64,000 nt of DNA, from assembly GCA_902761365.1 (NCBI GenBank), contig CACWJZ010000012.1, forward strand, positions 1 to 64,000, given 5' to 3'. The notes below the pieces were generated by a model, which was not told the origin of the DNA, searched no databases, and saw nothing but the letters and a program-made list of their open reading frames with translations. The stretch comes from an uncultured Eubacteriales bacterium. GTDB lineage: Bacteria > Bacillota > Clostridia > Christensenellales > CAG-138. Both the position numbers and the translations under genes were made by a program. Of this stretch, positions 1 through 7,494 are shown one piece after another (position 1 is the stretch's first letter; every line of letters starts with the position of its first letter).

Positions 1-9
1 ATCCGCTTC

Positions 10-30
10 AACCTTGTGCTATAGTAGGTT
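10..30. promoter_or_regulatory. candidate Rrf2 operator over the regulator's own promoter
   Basis: The sequence reads AACCT, 11 bases, AGGTT, a perfect 5-bp inverted repeat. The 11-base spacer ends in TATAGT (20-25), a good -10 box for the regulator that starts at 53. The same arms and the same spacing recur at 462-482 before the desulfurase gene. Autoregulation by the encoded Rrf2 protein is an inference from this repetition. Confidence 0.5.
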
Positions 31-52
31 TATCGGAAAGGAGGCGACGGCC

Positions 53-463
53 ATGATGATCTCCACCAGGGGGCGGTACGCCCTGCGGGTGATGCTGGAT
101 TTGGCTATGGACGGGACGGGGACCTACGTGCCCCTGGATTCCATCGCCCGGCGGGAGGGCATATCGGAAAAGTATCTCGAAAGCATCATCGTGTGCCTGA
201 GCCGGGCGGGGCTCGTGAAGGCCCTCCGGGGCAAGGGCGGCGGCTACCGGCTGACCCGGAAGCCCGAGGAATACCCCATCGGCGAGATTTTGCGGCTGAC
301 GGAGAAGAGCCTGGCCCCCGTGACCTGCCTGGAGGAGGGCATGGACTGCCCCCAGGCCGAGAGCTGCCCCACCCTGCCCCTTTGGCAGGGCCTGGACCGG
401 GTCATCGAGGAGTACCTGATGGGCCGGACGTTGGCCGATCTGCTGCCCCCGGAAAAGCAATAA
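53..463 (+). CDS. Rrf2 family transcriptional regulator (IscR-like)
   Basis: Winged-helix DNA-binding regulator of about 137 residues, the normal length for Rrf2. The N-terminus STRGRYALRVMLDLA and the wing segment GKGGGYRLTR are typical of the family. Three cysteines (about residues 92, 99 and 105, spacing C-x6-C-x5-C) match the Fe-S ligand region of IscR-type members, so cluster sensing is likely. I chose ATG 53 because AAAGGAGG lies at 37-44; ATG 56 is also possible. It precedes a cysteine desulfurase and a scaffold gene, the usual arrangement for a regulator of Fe-S cluster assembly. CymR, which controls cysteine metabolism in the same family, is an alternative role. Confidence 0.9.
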   Translation: MMISTRGRYALRVMLDLAMDGTGTYVPLDSIARREGISEKYLESIIVCLSRAGLVKALRGKGGGYRLTRKPEEYPIGEILRLTEKSLAPVTCLEEGMDCPQAESCPTLPLWQGLDRVIEEYLMGRTLADLLPPEKQ

Positions 464-482
464 CCTATTGACAAGGTAGGCT
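462..482. promoter_or_regulatory. second copy of the candidate Rrf2 operator
   Basis: AACCT, 11 bases, AGGCT. It begins inside the regulator's stop codon and covers the -35 box (TTGACA) of the desulfurase promoter, a position where binding would block transcription. One base differs from the copy at 10-30. Confidence 0.5.
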
Positions 483-495
483 TTTATGCTATACT
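468..495 (+). promoter_or_regulatory. sigma-A promoter of the cysteine desulfurase operon
   Basis: TTGACA (468-473), 16-bp spacer, TATACT (490-495), 31 bases before the ATG at 526. It gives the nifS-iscU pair a transcript separate from the regulator's. Confidence 0.75.
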
Positions 496-525
496 GAAAC
501 CGAATGAAATAGCGAGGTATTCTAC

Positions 526-1710
526 ATGATTTACGCCGACAACGCGGCCACCACCCGCCTGAGCCCCCACGCCCTGGAGGTCATGACGGACGTGGCCCGG
601 AACACCTGGGGCAACCCCTCCAGCCTCTACGAGCTGGGGCAGCGGGCCCAGGAGACCCTCAGCGACGCCCGGGCCCGCATGGCCCGCATCTTGGGCGCGG
701 AGCCGAAGGAGATCTACTTCACCTCCGGCGGCAGCGAGGGGGACAACCAAGCCATCCGCTCCTGCGCCCGATTGGGCGCGGCCAAGGACAAGCGCCACAT
801 CGTTTCCACCGCCTTCGAGCACCACGCCGTACTCCACACCTTGAAGCGCCTGGAAAAGGAGGGCTATGAGGTCACCTACCTGCCGGTCCACGAGAACGGC
901 ATCGTGACGGCGGAGGAGGTAAAAGCCGCCATCCGGCCCGACACCTGCCTGGTCACCATCATGTTCGCCAACAACGAGATCGGCACCATCCAGCCCATCC
1001 GGGAGATCGGCGCGGTGTGCCGGGCGGCCAAGGTGCCCTTCCACACGGACGCGGTCCAGGCGGCGGGCCATATCCCCATCGACGTGAAGGAGATGAACAT
1101 CGACCTTCTCTCCCTCTCCGCCCACAAGTTCCACGGTCCCCGGGGCGTGGGCGCCCTCTATTGCCGGACGGGCCTGCCCCTCTACCCCCTCATCGAGGGC
1201 GGCGCCCAGGAGCGCAACCGCCGGGCGGGCACGGAGAACGTGGCGGGCATTTGCGCCATGGTGACGGCCCTGGAGGACATGGTGGCCAACATGGACCAGA
1301 ACAGGGCCTATGTGAGCGCCCTCAGGGACAGGCTCATGGCCGGCCTTGAGACCATCCCCCACAGCGCCCTGAACGGGGATCGGGCGCGTCGCCTCCCCGG
1401 CAACGTGAACTTCTGCTTCGAGGGCATTGAGGGGGAAAGCCTGCTGCTCCTCTTAGACCAGGCGGGCATCTGCGCCAGCTCCGGCTCCGCCTGCACCTCC
1501 GGGTCCCTGGACCCCAGCCACGTGCTCCTGGCCATCGGGCGGCCCCACGAGGTAGCCCACGGCTCGTTGCGCCTGACCCTCTCTGAGGAGAACACCGAGG
1601 CGGACGTGGACGAGATTTTGAAAGAGGTCCCCCGGATCGTCGAATACCTACGGGGCTTCTCCCCCATCTGGCAGGATTTGGAAAGCGGCCGTCGGGCCCA
1701 TATGCTATAA
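526..1710 (+). CDS. cysteine desulfurase (NifS/IscS family)
   Basis: PLP enzyme that takes sulfur from L-cysteine, leaving alanine, and passes it as a persulfide to a scaffold. At 394 residues it has the usual length. The N-terminus MIYADNAATT is characteristic. The PLP lysine is in LSAHKFHGPRG (about residue 201) and the persulfide cysteine in SSGSACTSG (about residue 323), within the flexible loop of group I desulfurases. The adjacent iscU-like gene 17 bases downstream supplies the scaffold. The symbol could be nifS or iscS; the sequence alone does not decide. Confidence 0.95.
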   Translation: MIYADNAATTRLSPHALEVMTDVARNTWGNPSSLYELGQRAQETLSDARARMARILGAEPKEIYFTSGGSEGDNQAIRSCARLGAAKDKRHIVSTAFEHHAVLHTLKRLEKEGYEVTYLPVHENGIVTAEEVKAAIRPDTCLVTIMFANNEIGTIQPIREIGAVCRAAKVPFHTDAVQAAGHIPIDVKEMNIDLLSLSAHKFHGPRGVGALYCRTGLPLYPLIEGGAQERNRRAGTENVAGICAMVTALEDMVANMDQNRAYVSALRDRLMAGLETIPHSALNGDRARRLPGNVNFCFEGIEGESLLLLLDQAGICASSGSACTSGSLDPSHVLLAIGRPHEVAHGSLRLTLSEENTEADVDEILKEVPRIVEYLRGFSPIWQDLESGRRAHML

Positions 1711-1727
1711 GCGGAAAGGACGAAAAA

Positions 1728-2162
1728 ATGGCTTTATACAGTGAAAAAGTGATGGATCATTTCCTCCACCCCCGGAACGTGGGCGTCATCGAGGACGCGG
1801 ACGGCGTGGGCGAGGTGGGCAACGCCAAGTGCGGCGACATCATGAAGATATTCCTGAAGATCGACGACGGCATCGTCACCGACGCCAAGTTCTCCACCTT
1901 CGGCTGCGGCAGCGCCATCGCCTCCAGCTCCATGGCTACGGAGATGATCAAGGGCCAGCCCATCGACAAAGTCATGGAGCTGACCAACAAGGCCGTGGTG
2001 GAGGCCCTGGACGGGCTCCCCGCCTACAAGCTCCACTGCTCAGTCCTGGCGGAGGAGGCCGTGAAGGCCGCTCTCAAGGATTACTTCGACAAGAACAACA
2101 TCCCCTACGACCCCGCCCAGTTCCCCGACGCCCCCTCCTGCGCCTCCTGCGAGATGCACTGA
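1728..2162 (+). CDS. Fe-S cluster scaffold, IscU/NifU N-terminal type
   Basis: 144 residues. The three ligand cysteines are visible: GNAKCGD (about 35), FGCGSA (about 60) and KLHCSVLA (about 104), with the conserved Asp two residues after the first. This is the platform on which sulfur from the upstream desulfurase and iron are assembled into a cluster. The C-terminus carries two extra cysteines in a CASCEMH tail, seen in several clostridial IscU proteins. It sits 17 bases after the desulfurase, so the two are one transcription unit, ended by the hairpin at 2189-2216. Confidence 0.93.
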   Translation: MALYSEKVMDHFLHPRNVGVIEDADGVGEVGNAKCGDIMKIFLKIDDGIVTDAKFSTFGCGSAIASSSMATEMIKGQPIDKVMELTNKAVVEALDGLPAYKLHCSVLAEEAVKAALKDYFDKNNIPYDPAQFPDAPSCASCEMH

Positions 2163-2188
2163 CCATAAAAAAGAGCGATCAACAAATC

Positions 2189-2216
2189 AAAAGAGCACGG
2201 GAAACCGTGCTCTTTT
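2189..2216. terminator. bidirectional terminator between convergent genes
   Basis: A perfect 12-bp stem (arm AAAAGAGCACGG) closes a GAAA tetraloop. The A-tract and T-tract in the arms let it work in both directions, for the scaffold gene (+) and the MBOAT gene (-). Confidence 0.85.
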
Positions 2217-2229
2217 CGTGTGGAAAGGA

Positions 2230-3792
2230 TCAGAACTGCCCGTAGATGAAGTCCGAGGCCGTGTAGCCGGGGCCGTAGGCCCCCAGGAGCAGGCAGAGGA
2301 GAAGGAGCAGCCCGGCGATAGTCCAAAGGCGCGCCGGGGTGTTGAGATACCTGGTGCGGAAGGAGCCATCACCCTTTTGGAGGGAAACGAAGAGCATCAG
2401 GGCCGCCATACAAAGGACGATGACCCACGCGCTCAGGGACAGGCCCAGGGCGTCAAGGCCCGAGAGCGCCGCGTCGCCGTTGAAGACGGTGAACAGGGAC
2501 GAGAAGGCCCGCCACACGCCCCCTGGGCCCTGGTAGCAGTCCCACAGGCGGATGAGGCACATGAGGAGGAAGGTGCGCAGGATCTCAAAGGCCCCGTAGG
2601 CCTTCTTTTCTTTCAGACTCGGGAAGCGCCGGTGGAACCGGTCATACAAGGGCTTGAGGGTGAGGGAGAGGATGATGACCACCCCGTTGGTGAGGCCCCA
2701 GAGGGCGTAGTTCCAGCCCGCCCCGTGCCAGACGCCCGTAGCAAGCCAGGTAATGAGGGTGGCGGTATAGAGGGGCAGACGGGACAGGAAGCTGTCGCCG
2801 AATTTCGTGCGGAGCCGCTTGGTCCACTTTAGGAAGGGCTTCGATACGTTCAGGGGGTAGAACACGTAGTCCCTGAACCAGCCGCCCATGGTCATGTGCC
2901 AGCGGGTCCAGTATTCCTCGATGTTTTTGGAGAGGTAGGGCCGATCGAAGTTCTCCGGCAGGATCACGCCGAAGAGCTCGCCCACGCCCAGGGCCATGTC
3001 GATGCCGCCGGTGAAGTCGGCGTAGAGCCGCAGGGCGTAAAGGACCATGCCGAGGAACACCCAGCTCCCCCGGTAGTTGCCCGCCTCGGCCCCGAAGAGG
3101 AGCCCCAGGGCGGGGGCCAGCCGGTCCGCCACGATCAGCTTCTTGGCCGCGCCCCAGGCGATGCGCACCAGGCCCCGGCCCAGGCGGTCCATATCGAAGT
3201 CCGCGCCTTCGTACAGGGTTTTGCTCAGCATATCATAGCGGCTGATGGGCCCCTGGATCATCTGGGGGAAGAAGGAGGCGAAGAGGGCGTATCTCAGGAA
3301 ATTTTTCTCCGGCGGGTACTTGCCCCGCTTCACGTCGATGAGATAGCCCACGGACTGGAAGGTGTAGAAGGAGATCCCAAGCGGCAGCACCCAATGGACC
3401 TCCCAGGGGGCGCGGAAGGCCGAGAGCAAAAAGCCCGTGTATTTGAGGGCCCCCAACAGGCCCAGGTTGATGAGCAGGCAGACCAAGAAGATCGCCGTGC
3501 GCCTGCGCCCCTCCCCCTTCTTATAGGCCCCCAGGGCCTCCTTGGTGAGCTCCGTTTTGTGCGCCGCCACATAGGCCTTCTGCTTCTCCAGGCTCCGGCC
3601 CAGGAGCCGGGCGGCGCCGTAGATCGTGACCACGGTAATGGTCAAAAAGGGCAGGTAGGCCCGGCCCGCCAGGGCATAGAAAACCACGCTCCCCGCCAGC
3701 AAGGCAAGATAGCGGAAGCGCTTGGGCAGCACATAGTAGGTTATGAGCAGGGCCCCCACCAGCAGGAGGAAGCCGGAGGAAAGAAAGGTCAT
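2230..3792 (-). CDS. MBOAT family membrane O-acyltransferase (DltB/AlgI-like)
   Basis: Polytopic membrane protein of about 520 residues. It carries the MBOAT signature around GVWHGAGWNYALWG, whose His is the catalytic residue, and the upstream motif NIEEYWTRWHMTMGGWFRDY. Family members pass an acyl group through the membrane to an extracellular polymer. A GTG start at 3825 would fall inside a palindromic repeat and add an unusual leader. ATG 3792 gives the standard first segment TFLSSGFLLLVGALLITYYV, so I prefer it, although I see no clear ribosome binding site. It is the last gene of the 9573-2230 operon, behind the carrier protein and adenylating enzyme that would charge its substrate. Confidence 0.88.
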   Translation of the reverse strand: MTFLSSGFLLLVGALLITYYVLPKRFRYLALLAGSVVFYALAGRAYLPFLTITVVTIYGAARLLGRSLEKQKAYVAAHKTELTKEALGAYKKGEGRRRTAIFLVCLLINLGLLGALKYTGFLLSAFRAPWEVHWVLPLGISFYTFQSVGYLIDVKRGKYPPEKNFLRYALFASFFPQMIQGPISRYDMLSKTLYEGADFDMDRLGRGLVRIAWGAAKKLIVADRLAPALGLLFGAEAGNYRGSWVFLGMVLYALRLYADFTGGIDMALGVGELFGVILPENFDRPYLSKNIEEYWTRWHMTMGGWFRDYVFYPLNVSKPFLKWTKRLRTKFGDSFLSRLPLYTATLITWLATGVWHGAGWNYALWGLTNGVVIILSLTLKPLYDRFHRRFPSLKEKKAYGAFEILRTFLLMCLIRLWDCYQGPGGVWRAFSSLFTVFNGDAALSGLDALGLSLSAWVIVLCMAALMLFVSLQKGDGSFRTRYLNTPARLWTIAGLLLLLCLLLGAYGPGYTASDFIYGQF

Positions 3793-3825
3793 GGACGGTT
3801 TATCAACAGGCAGGGTTCGTTTCAC

Positions 3826-3845
3826 GGGAGGGGCAAGCCCCTCCC
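3826..3845. repeat. REP-like palindrome, copy 1
   Basis: Perfect 9-bp stem GGGAGGGGC with a 2-base AA loop, followed by CTACGG. Read on the minus strand it begins CGTAGGGGAGGGGC. It is an inverted copy of the element at 3876-3895. Confidence 0.75.
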
Positions 3846-3875
3846 CTACGGGGAATTTGCCTTGCGGCGTTGTAG

Positions 3876-3895
3876 GGGACGGGCTTGCCCGTCCC
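3876..3895. repeat. REP-like palindrome, copy 2 (inverted)
   Basis: Perfect 9-bp stem GGGACGGGC with a TT loop, preceded by TGTAG. In the same orientation, copy 1 has G where this copy has C at stem position 5, and the partner base changes too, so pairing is kept. The pair lies between the carrier protein and MBOAT genes of one operon, where it may set mRNA stability or relative expression. Confidence 0.75.
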
Positions 3896-3897
3896 GT

Positions 3898-4131
3898 TTA
3901 TTCGTTTTCGATCCGCTGGATCAGGGCGAAGAGGGCCCGGGCGCTGTTGAAGTTTTCGGGCACGATGTCCACGGCCCCCAGCTCCACGTCGTAGGTTTCG
4001 CTGAGCTCCGCCACGATGGAGACCACATCGAAGGAGGTCAAAACCTTGTGGTCGATGAGGCCCTCGGCGGTTTCAAAGTCGATGTCGGGATGCAGGTCCC
4101 GGAGGATGTCCAAAAGCTGTGCAAAGGTCAT
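3898..4131 (-). CDS. acyl carrier protein (DltC-like)
   Basis: 77 residues, the standard carrier protein length. The phosphopantetheine-accepting Ser is expected at about residue 33 in the segment HKVLTSFDVVSIVAEL, which matches the LDSF motif of carrier proteins except for Thr in place of Asp before Ser. The start overlaps the stop of the adenylating enzyme by 4 bases, showing translational coupling. The adenylating enzyme would load an acyl or aminoacyl group here for delivery to the MBOAT protein. D-alanyl carrier protein is the nearest named family, but the cargo is not proven. Confidence 0.85.
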   Translation of the reverse strand: MTFAQLLDILRDLHPDIDFETAEGLIDHKVLTSFDVVSIVAELSETYDVELGAVDIVPENFNSARALFALIQRIENE

Positions 4132-5621
4132 TTTCCATACTCCTTTTGTTCGATGGCGCGCCGGTCGATCTTCCCGTTGGGGAGGTGCGGCAGTTCCGAG
4201 CGCTGCTCGGTCCGGCTGGGGGTCATGTACCCGGGCAGCTTCACCTTCAGGCCCACCACCAGGTCCCAGGGCTGAGCCGGGCCCGTGTAGAAAAGGTCGA
4301 TCCGCTGCCGGTCCGCCACGTACATGCAGACGGCCTCGTGGACCCCCTTGAGGCTCAAAGCGGCGGCTTCGATCTCGCCCAGCTCCACCCGGTGCCCCAT
4401 GTGCTTGATCTGCTGGTCCCGACGGCCCACGAAAATGAGGTCCCCGTTCTCGTCCAGGCGGCCGTGGTCGCCCGTGCGGTAGCAGAGCTCGCCGTGCTCC
4501 GGGTCCACGGGGTCCGGGATCAGGGCGGCGGCGGTGCGGACCGGGTCCTTATAGTAGCCTGCCATGACGCAGGGGCCTCCGATGACGATCTCGCCCTCCT
4601 TCGAGGGCTGCCCCTCGTCGTCCAGCAGGTACAACCTGGTGCCGGGGAAGGGCTTGCCCACGGGCACGGGCTTGGCCGGGTCCTGGGGCCCCGCCACGGG
4701 ATGATAGAAGCTCATGCCTGTGCACTCCGTGGCCCCGTAGAGCTGGAAAACGCGGGCGTCGGGGCAGGCCTTCTGCCAGGCGGTGAGCTGCTTCACGGGC
4801 AACACCTCGCTGCCGAAGCACATGAGCTTGAGATGCTCGGGCACCACGGCGTAGAAGGTGCGCAGCCGCGACACCAAGCTGAAGGCCGAAGACACCCAGC
4901 AGAGGGCGTTGATCTGGCGCTCGTTGATGTACTGGATCAGGGACACCGGGTTCACGAACAGCTCCCGGGGCAAGAGGTACGCCGTGGCACCCTTCACGAT
5001 CACGCCCAGAAGCTCTTTGAGCCAGGCGTCGAAGTAGAGGGGCGACTGGATGCCGAAGATCAAACTGTCGTCGAAGCTCAGCGCCTCGGGCAGGGTGGCC
5101 GCGTAGTCGAGAAGGCTGCTCTCCCGGATGCTGACCCCCTTGGGTTCCCCGGTGGAGCCGGAGGTGAAGACCACGTAGGCAAGGCCGTCCGCCGCGGATT
5201 CGTCCCGCAGCCGGTCAGGTCCGGGGAAGGCGGCCGCGCCGGTGTACAGCAAATGCTCCGCCGCCGGGCACAGGCCCTCCGCCGCGGTCAGGTTCTTCCG
5301 GTCCGTGAGGATGAACCGAGGGCACAGGGTGCGGACGATCCGATCAAGGCGCTCCCGGGGCATCTGCTCGTCCAGGGGCACGTAGAAGCAACCCGCCTCC
5401 AGCACGCCCAAAAAGGCGGCAATCTCCGGGGCGCCCCGCTCCATGAGCACGCCCACGGGCTCCGCCTTGGCGCCGCTGTGGCGGAGGCAGGCCCCTACGT
5501 TGGCCGCGGCCTGCCGCAGCTCCCGGAAGGTGAGCCCCTGCTCCCCGTCGGAGAAGGCCAGCTTGTCCGGCAGCAGGTCCGCCGTCTGATTCAAATAGGA
5601 TAAGAAGCTTTTCATATACAT
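4128..5621 (-). CDS. amino acid/acyl adenylating ligase (DltA-like)
   Basis: About 497 residues of the AMP-forming adenylation superfamily, the length of D-alanine:carrier protein ligase. The P-loop motif VFTSGSTGEPKG, LYGATECTG, the YRTGD motif (CYRTGDHGRLDENG) and the core GRRDQQIKHMGHRVELGEIE are all visible, with the late lysine in LPNGKIDRRAI. In known DltA enzymes the segment before LP reads FCGEELP, where Cys helps select D-alanine; here it reads CFGSEVLP, so a different residue faces the substrate. I chose ATG 5621 because AAGGA lies 6 bases upstream. It is coupled to the carrier protein gene. D-alanine is the default substrate guess, with reservation. Confidence 0.87.
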   Translation of the reverse strand: MYMKSFLSYLNQTADLLPDKLAFSDGEQGLTFRELRQAAANVGACLRHSGAKAEPVGVLMERGAPEIAAFLGVLEAGCFYVPLDEQMPRERLDRIVRTLCPRFILTDRKNLTAAEGLCPAAEHLLYTGAAAFPGPDRLRDESAADGLAYVVFTSGSTGEPKGVSIRESSLLDYAATLPEALSFDDSLIFGIQSPLYFDAWLKELLGVIVKGATAYLLPRELFVNPVSLIQYINERQINALCWVSSAFSLVSRLRTFYAVVPEHLKLMCFGSEVLPVKQLTAWQKACPDARVFQLYGATECTGMSFYHPVAGPQDPAKPVPVGKPFPGTRLYLLDDEGQPSKEGEIVIGGPCVMAGYYKDPVRTAAALIPDPVDPEHGELCYRTGDHGRLDENGDLIFVGRRDQQIKHMGHRVELGEIEAAALSLKGVHEAVCMYVADRQRIDLFYTGPAQPWDLVVGLKVKLPGYMTPSRTEQRSELPHLPNGKIDRRAIEQKEYGK

Positions 5622-5732
5622 CCCCATTCCTTTTGGTAGTTTTGCCGGTTTCGCTTGCGAAATTGCTGCGCCGATCCGCAGCAAAGGCACAAACTACGGT
5701 AGGGTGAAAACAACGTTTTTCACCCGGCCTCC

Positions 5733-6407
5733 TCACTGATCCACCGCCACCTGATACTCCATGAACGAGATCCGCCGGCCGTCGTCCCCGGCGTCCTTCA
5801 CCTGGACGACCAGCATGGTCTGACCGCTCCGATAGGTGTACACGCCATTCTCGTCCGTGCCGCCCAGCAGATCCAGGAGCTTTTCCTCCTCGTCGAAGAT
5901 CCTGAGTCCCTGGGGGATGGTCACGGTATCGTCCGTCACCATGATGACGGTGATCCGCGCTACGCCCTCCACCTCGTTCACCGTCAGCTGGACGCCGGGG
6001 TAAGCGTAGAACAGGTCCTTGCCGATGTAGGCGCAGCTGTCGGCCTCGAAGGCCTGCAACGGCTCGCCCAGGGCCGCAAGCACCGGCGCCGCCTCCATCA
6101 TGGGTTCGATGCGCACGCCCCGATATTCAAAGTACAGGTCCAGGGGGGCTTGGGGCGCCTCCCCCTCCTCCGGGGCGGGCGATTCCGCGGGAGCTGGGGC
6201 CGGCTCCTGCTCCGGAGCCTGTTCCGGGACGACCGGGGCGTCCGTGGGGCTCGCCGCCGGGGCGGCCGTGGGGGCCTTGGCTGCGTTGGGGTCCACATAG
6301 ACCACCCCCGGCTTCTGCGCCGGCGAGGTCTCTGTGGGGCCGCAGGCCGCCAGGGCCAGCAGCACCATGACGCTCAAAGCGAGCGCCGTCCATCTTGTAC
6401 CGTTCAT
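5733..6407 (-). CDS. secreted lipoprotein of unknown function
   Basis: 224 residues. A signal peptide ends in LALAAC (lipobox, Cys at about 22). A low-complexity Pro/Ala/Glu linker runs from about residue 40 to 88, then a roughly 130-residue globular C-terminal domain rich in beta strands begins at LDLYFEYRGVRIEPMM. Its start overlaps the end of the SGNH gene by 4 bases (ATGA), so the two are coupled. I do not recognise the C-terminal domain. Its position between the SGNH protein and the adenylating ligase points to a role at the outer membrane face in the same surface-modification pathway. Confidence 0.75.
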   Translation of the reverse strand: MNGTRWTALALSVMVLLALAACGPTETSPAQKPGVVYVDPNAAKAPTAAPAASPTDAPVVPEQAPEQEPAPAPAESPAPEEGEAPQAPLDLYFEYRGVRIEPMMEAAPVLAALGEPLQAFEADSCAYIGKDLFYAYPGVQLTVNEVEGVARITVIMVTDDTVTIPQGLRIFDEEEKLLDLLGGTDENGVYTYRSGQTMLVVQVKDAGDDGRRISFMEYQVAVDQ

Positions 6408-7483
6408 TCGTTCCCCTCCGTCCTTCTCTGTTTCTCCCGCTCGTATCGGCGGCCCAGATCCTCATACCGGGCGGCCGCCACCGGGTCCTGCCGCTGGTCC
6501 TCGATGAGCCCTCGCTCGCTCAAATATGCGCCCAGCCAGCGGGTGTACTTCTCCGCCCCGTAGACGTTCAGGTGGATGCCGCCATCGTAGGTGTCGGTGG
6601 CCCAGTCGATCCCCATATCGTCCGTCAGCTTCATGGCGTTGAGGTAGGTCACGCCCTGGTCCGCGGCGTAATCTTCGAGCCAAGCGTCCCATTCCTCGTA
6701 CCAGGCCGGATACAGGCAGGGGCCCTTCACCAAAATGAGGGCGATCCCCTTCTCCCGGCACAGGTCCACGATCCTCGTGAGATACTCTACCGGCTTTTCC
6801 CCAAAGTTCGCATCCTTCAGCAGGGGCGCCGCCGGCAGCCAGGTGAAGGGCACCTGCTCCGTGCGCATGAGGTAGCCGTGGTAGGTGAGCTCCGGCCCCG
6901 AGAACAGATACCGGGCGTCCTCCGCCGTGAGCTCGAAGATGCGGTCGTGATACCGGAGCAAAGGCACGTAGTAGCTGAGCTCGCTCTCCCCCTCCATGAG
7001 GGAGGCGCGGACCGCCTCCACCTTCTCCCGGCTCAGGCGCATGCCGTCCAAGGTCATGCGGTTGTAGGCCTCGTTCTGGGGCTCGGCGTACCGCAGGGAG
7101 CAGATGGACAGGACCACCGCTCGGGGCGTCTCAGTCTTCAGGGCCTCCCGCAGCAGGTAATAGCTCTGCCACATGAGCTGCTGGGCGCTGCCCCGGATGT
7201 AGCTGGTGGCGCCGTATTCCCTAAACAGGGTCACCGGGGAGAAGCTTTCGTATACCTCGCAGTCGCCGATGAACAGGACCTGGTGTCCCTCCTTGGCGTG
7301 GGCATACCAGTTCTCCACCATGGACCCCTCCAGGGTGATGCCGGAGGCGTATTTGGGCCGCACCAGCCGCCCGAGGCCCCAGATGAGGAGTCCCGTCAGC
7401 ACCAGCACGCACAGGGGCGCGAACCAATTTTTTCTCTTCTTGCCTTTCTCCATAGCCTCCATTCCCTGCGCTCCAGGCGCCAT
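6404..7483 (-). CDS. membrane-anchored SGNH-like protein (DltD-like position)
   Basis: About 359 residues with one N-terminal membrane segment (FAPLCVLVLTGLLIWGLG) and an extracellular SGNH-hydrolase-like domain. The first block reads VLFIGDCEVYESFSP: the residue where SGNH enzymes usually have the nucleophilic Ser is Cys. The last block DGGIHLNVYGAEKY has the expected Asp-x-x-His arrangement. In dlt and alginate acetylation systems a protein of this fold (DltD, AlgJ, AlgX) cooperates with the MBOAT protein to finish acyl transfer. ATG 7483 is chosen for the AAGGGA site 5-6 bases upstream. Confidence 0.8.
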   Translation of the reverse strand: MAPGAQGMEAMEKGKKRKNWFAPLCVLVLTGLLIWGLGRLVRPKYASGITLEGSMVENWYAHAKEGHQVLFIGDCEVYESFSPVTLFREYGATSYIRGSAQQLMWQSYYLLREALKTETPRAVVLSICSLRYAEPQNEAYNRMTLDGMRLSREKVEAVRASLMEGESELSYYVPLLRYHDRIFELTAEDARYLFSGPELTYHGYLMRTEQVPFTWLPAAPLLKDANFGEKPVEYLTRIVDLCREKGIALILVKGPCLYPAWYEEWDAWLEDYAADQGVTYLNAMKLTDDMGIDWATDTYDGGIHLNVYGAEKYTRWLGAYLSERGLIEDQRQDPVAAARYEDLGRRYEREKQRRTEGNE

Positions 7484-7494
7484 TTCATTCCCTT

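Noticed and set aside
484-1362. Long open frame on the minus strand opposite the cysteine desulfurase
   Set aside because: GC-rich third positions of the real gene keep the opposite strand free of stops. The predicted protein is Gly/Val/His-rich with no recognisable domain and no ribosome binding site.
3793-3825. GTG start of the MBOAT gene at 3825
   Set aside because: It falls inside a REP-like palindrome and adds a polar leader before the first membrane helix; ATG 3792 fits the family N-terminus.
4119-5603. Rightward open frame opposite the adenylating ligase
   Set aside because: The minus-strand protein has all adenylation motifs in order, while the plus-strand product has biased composition and no family features.
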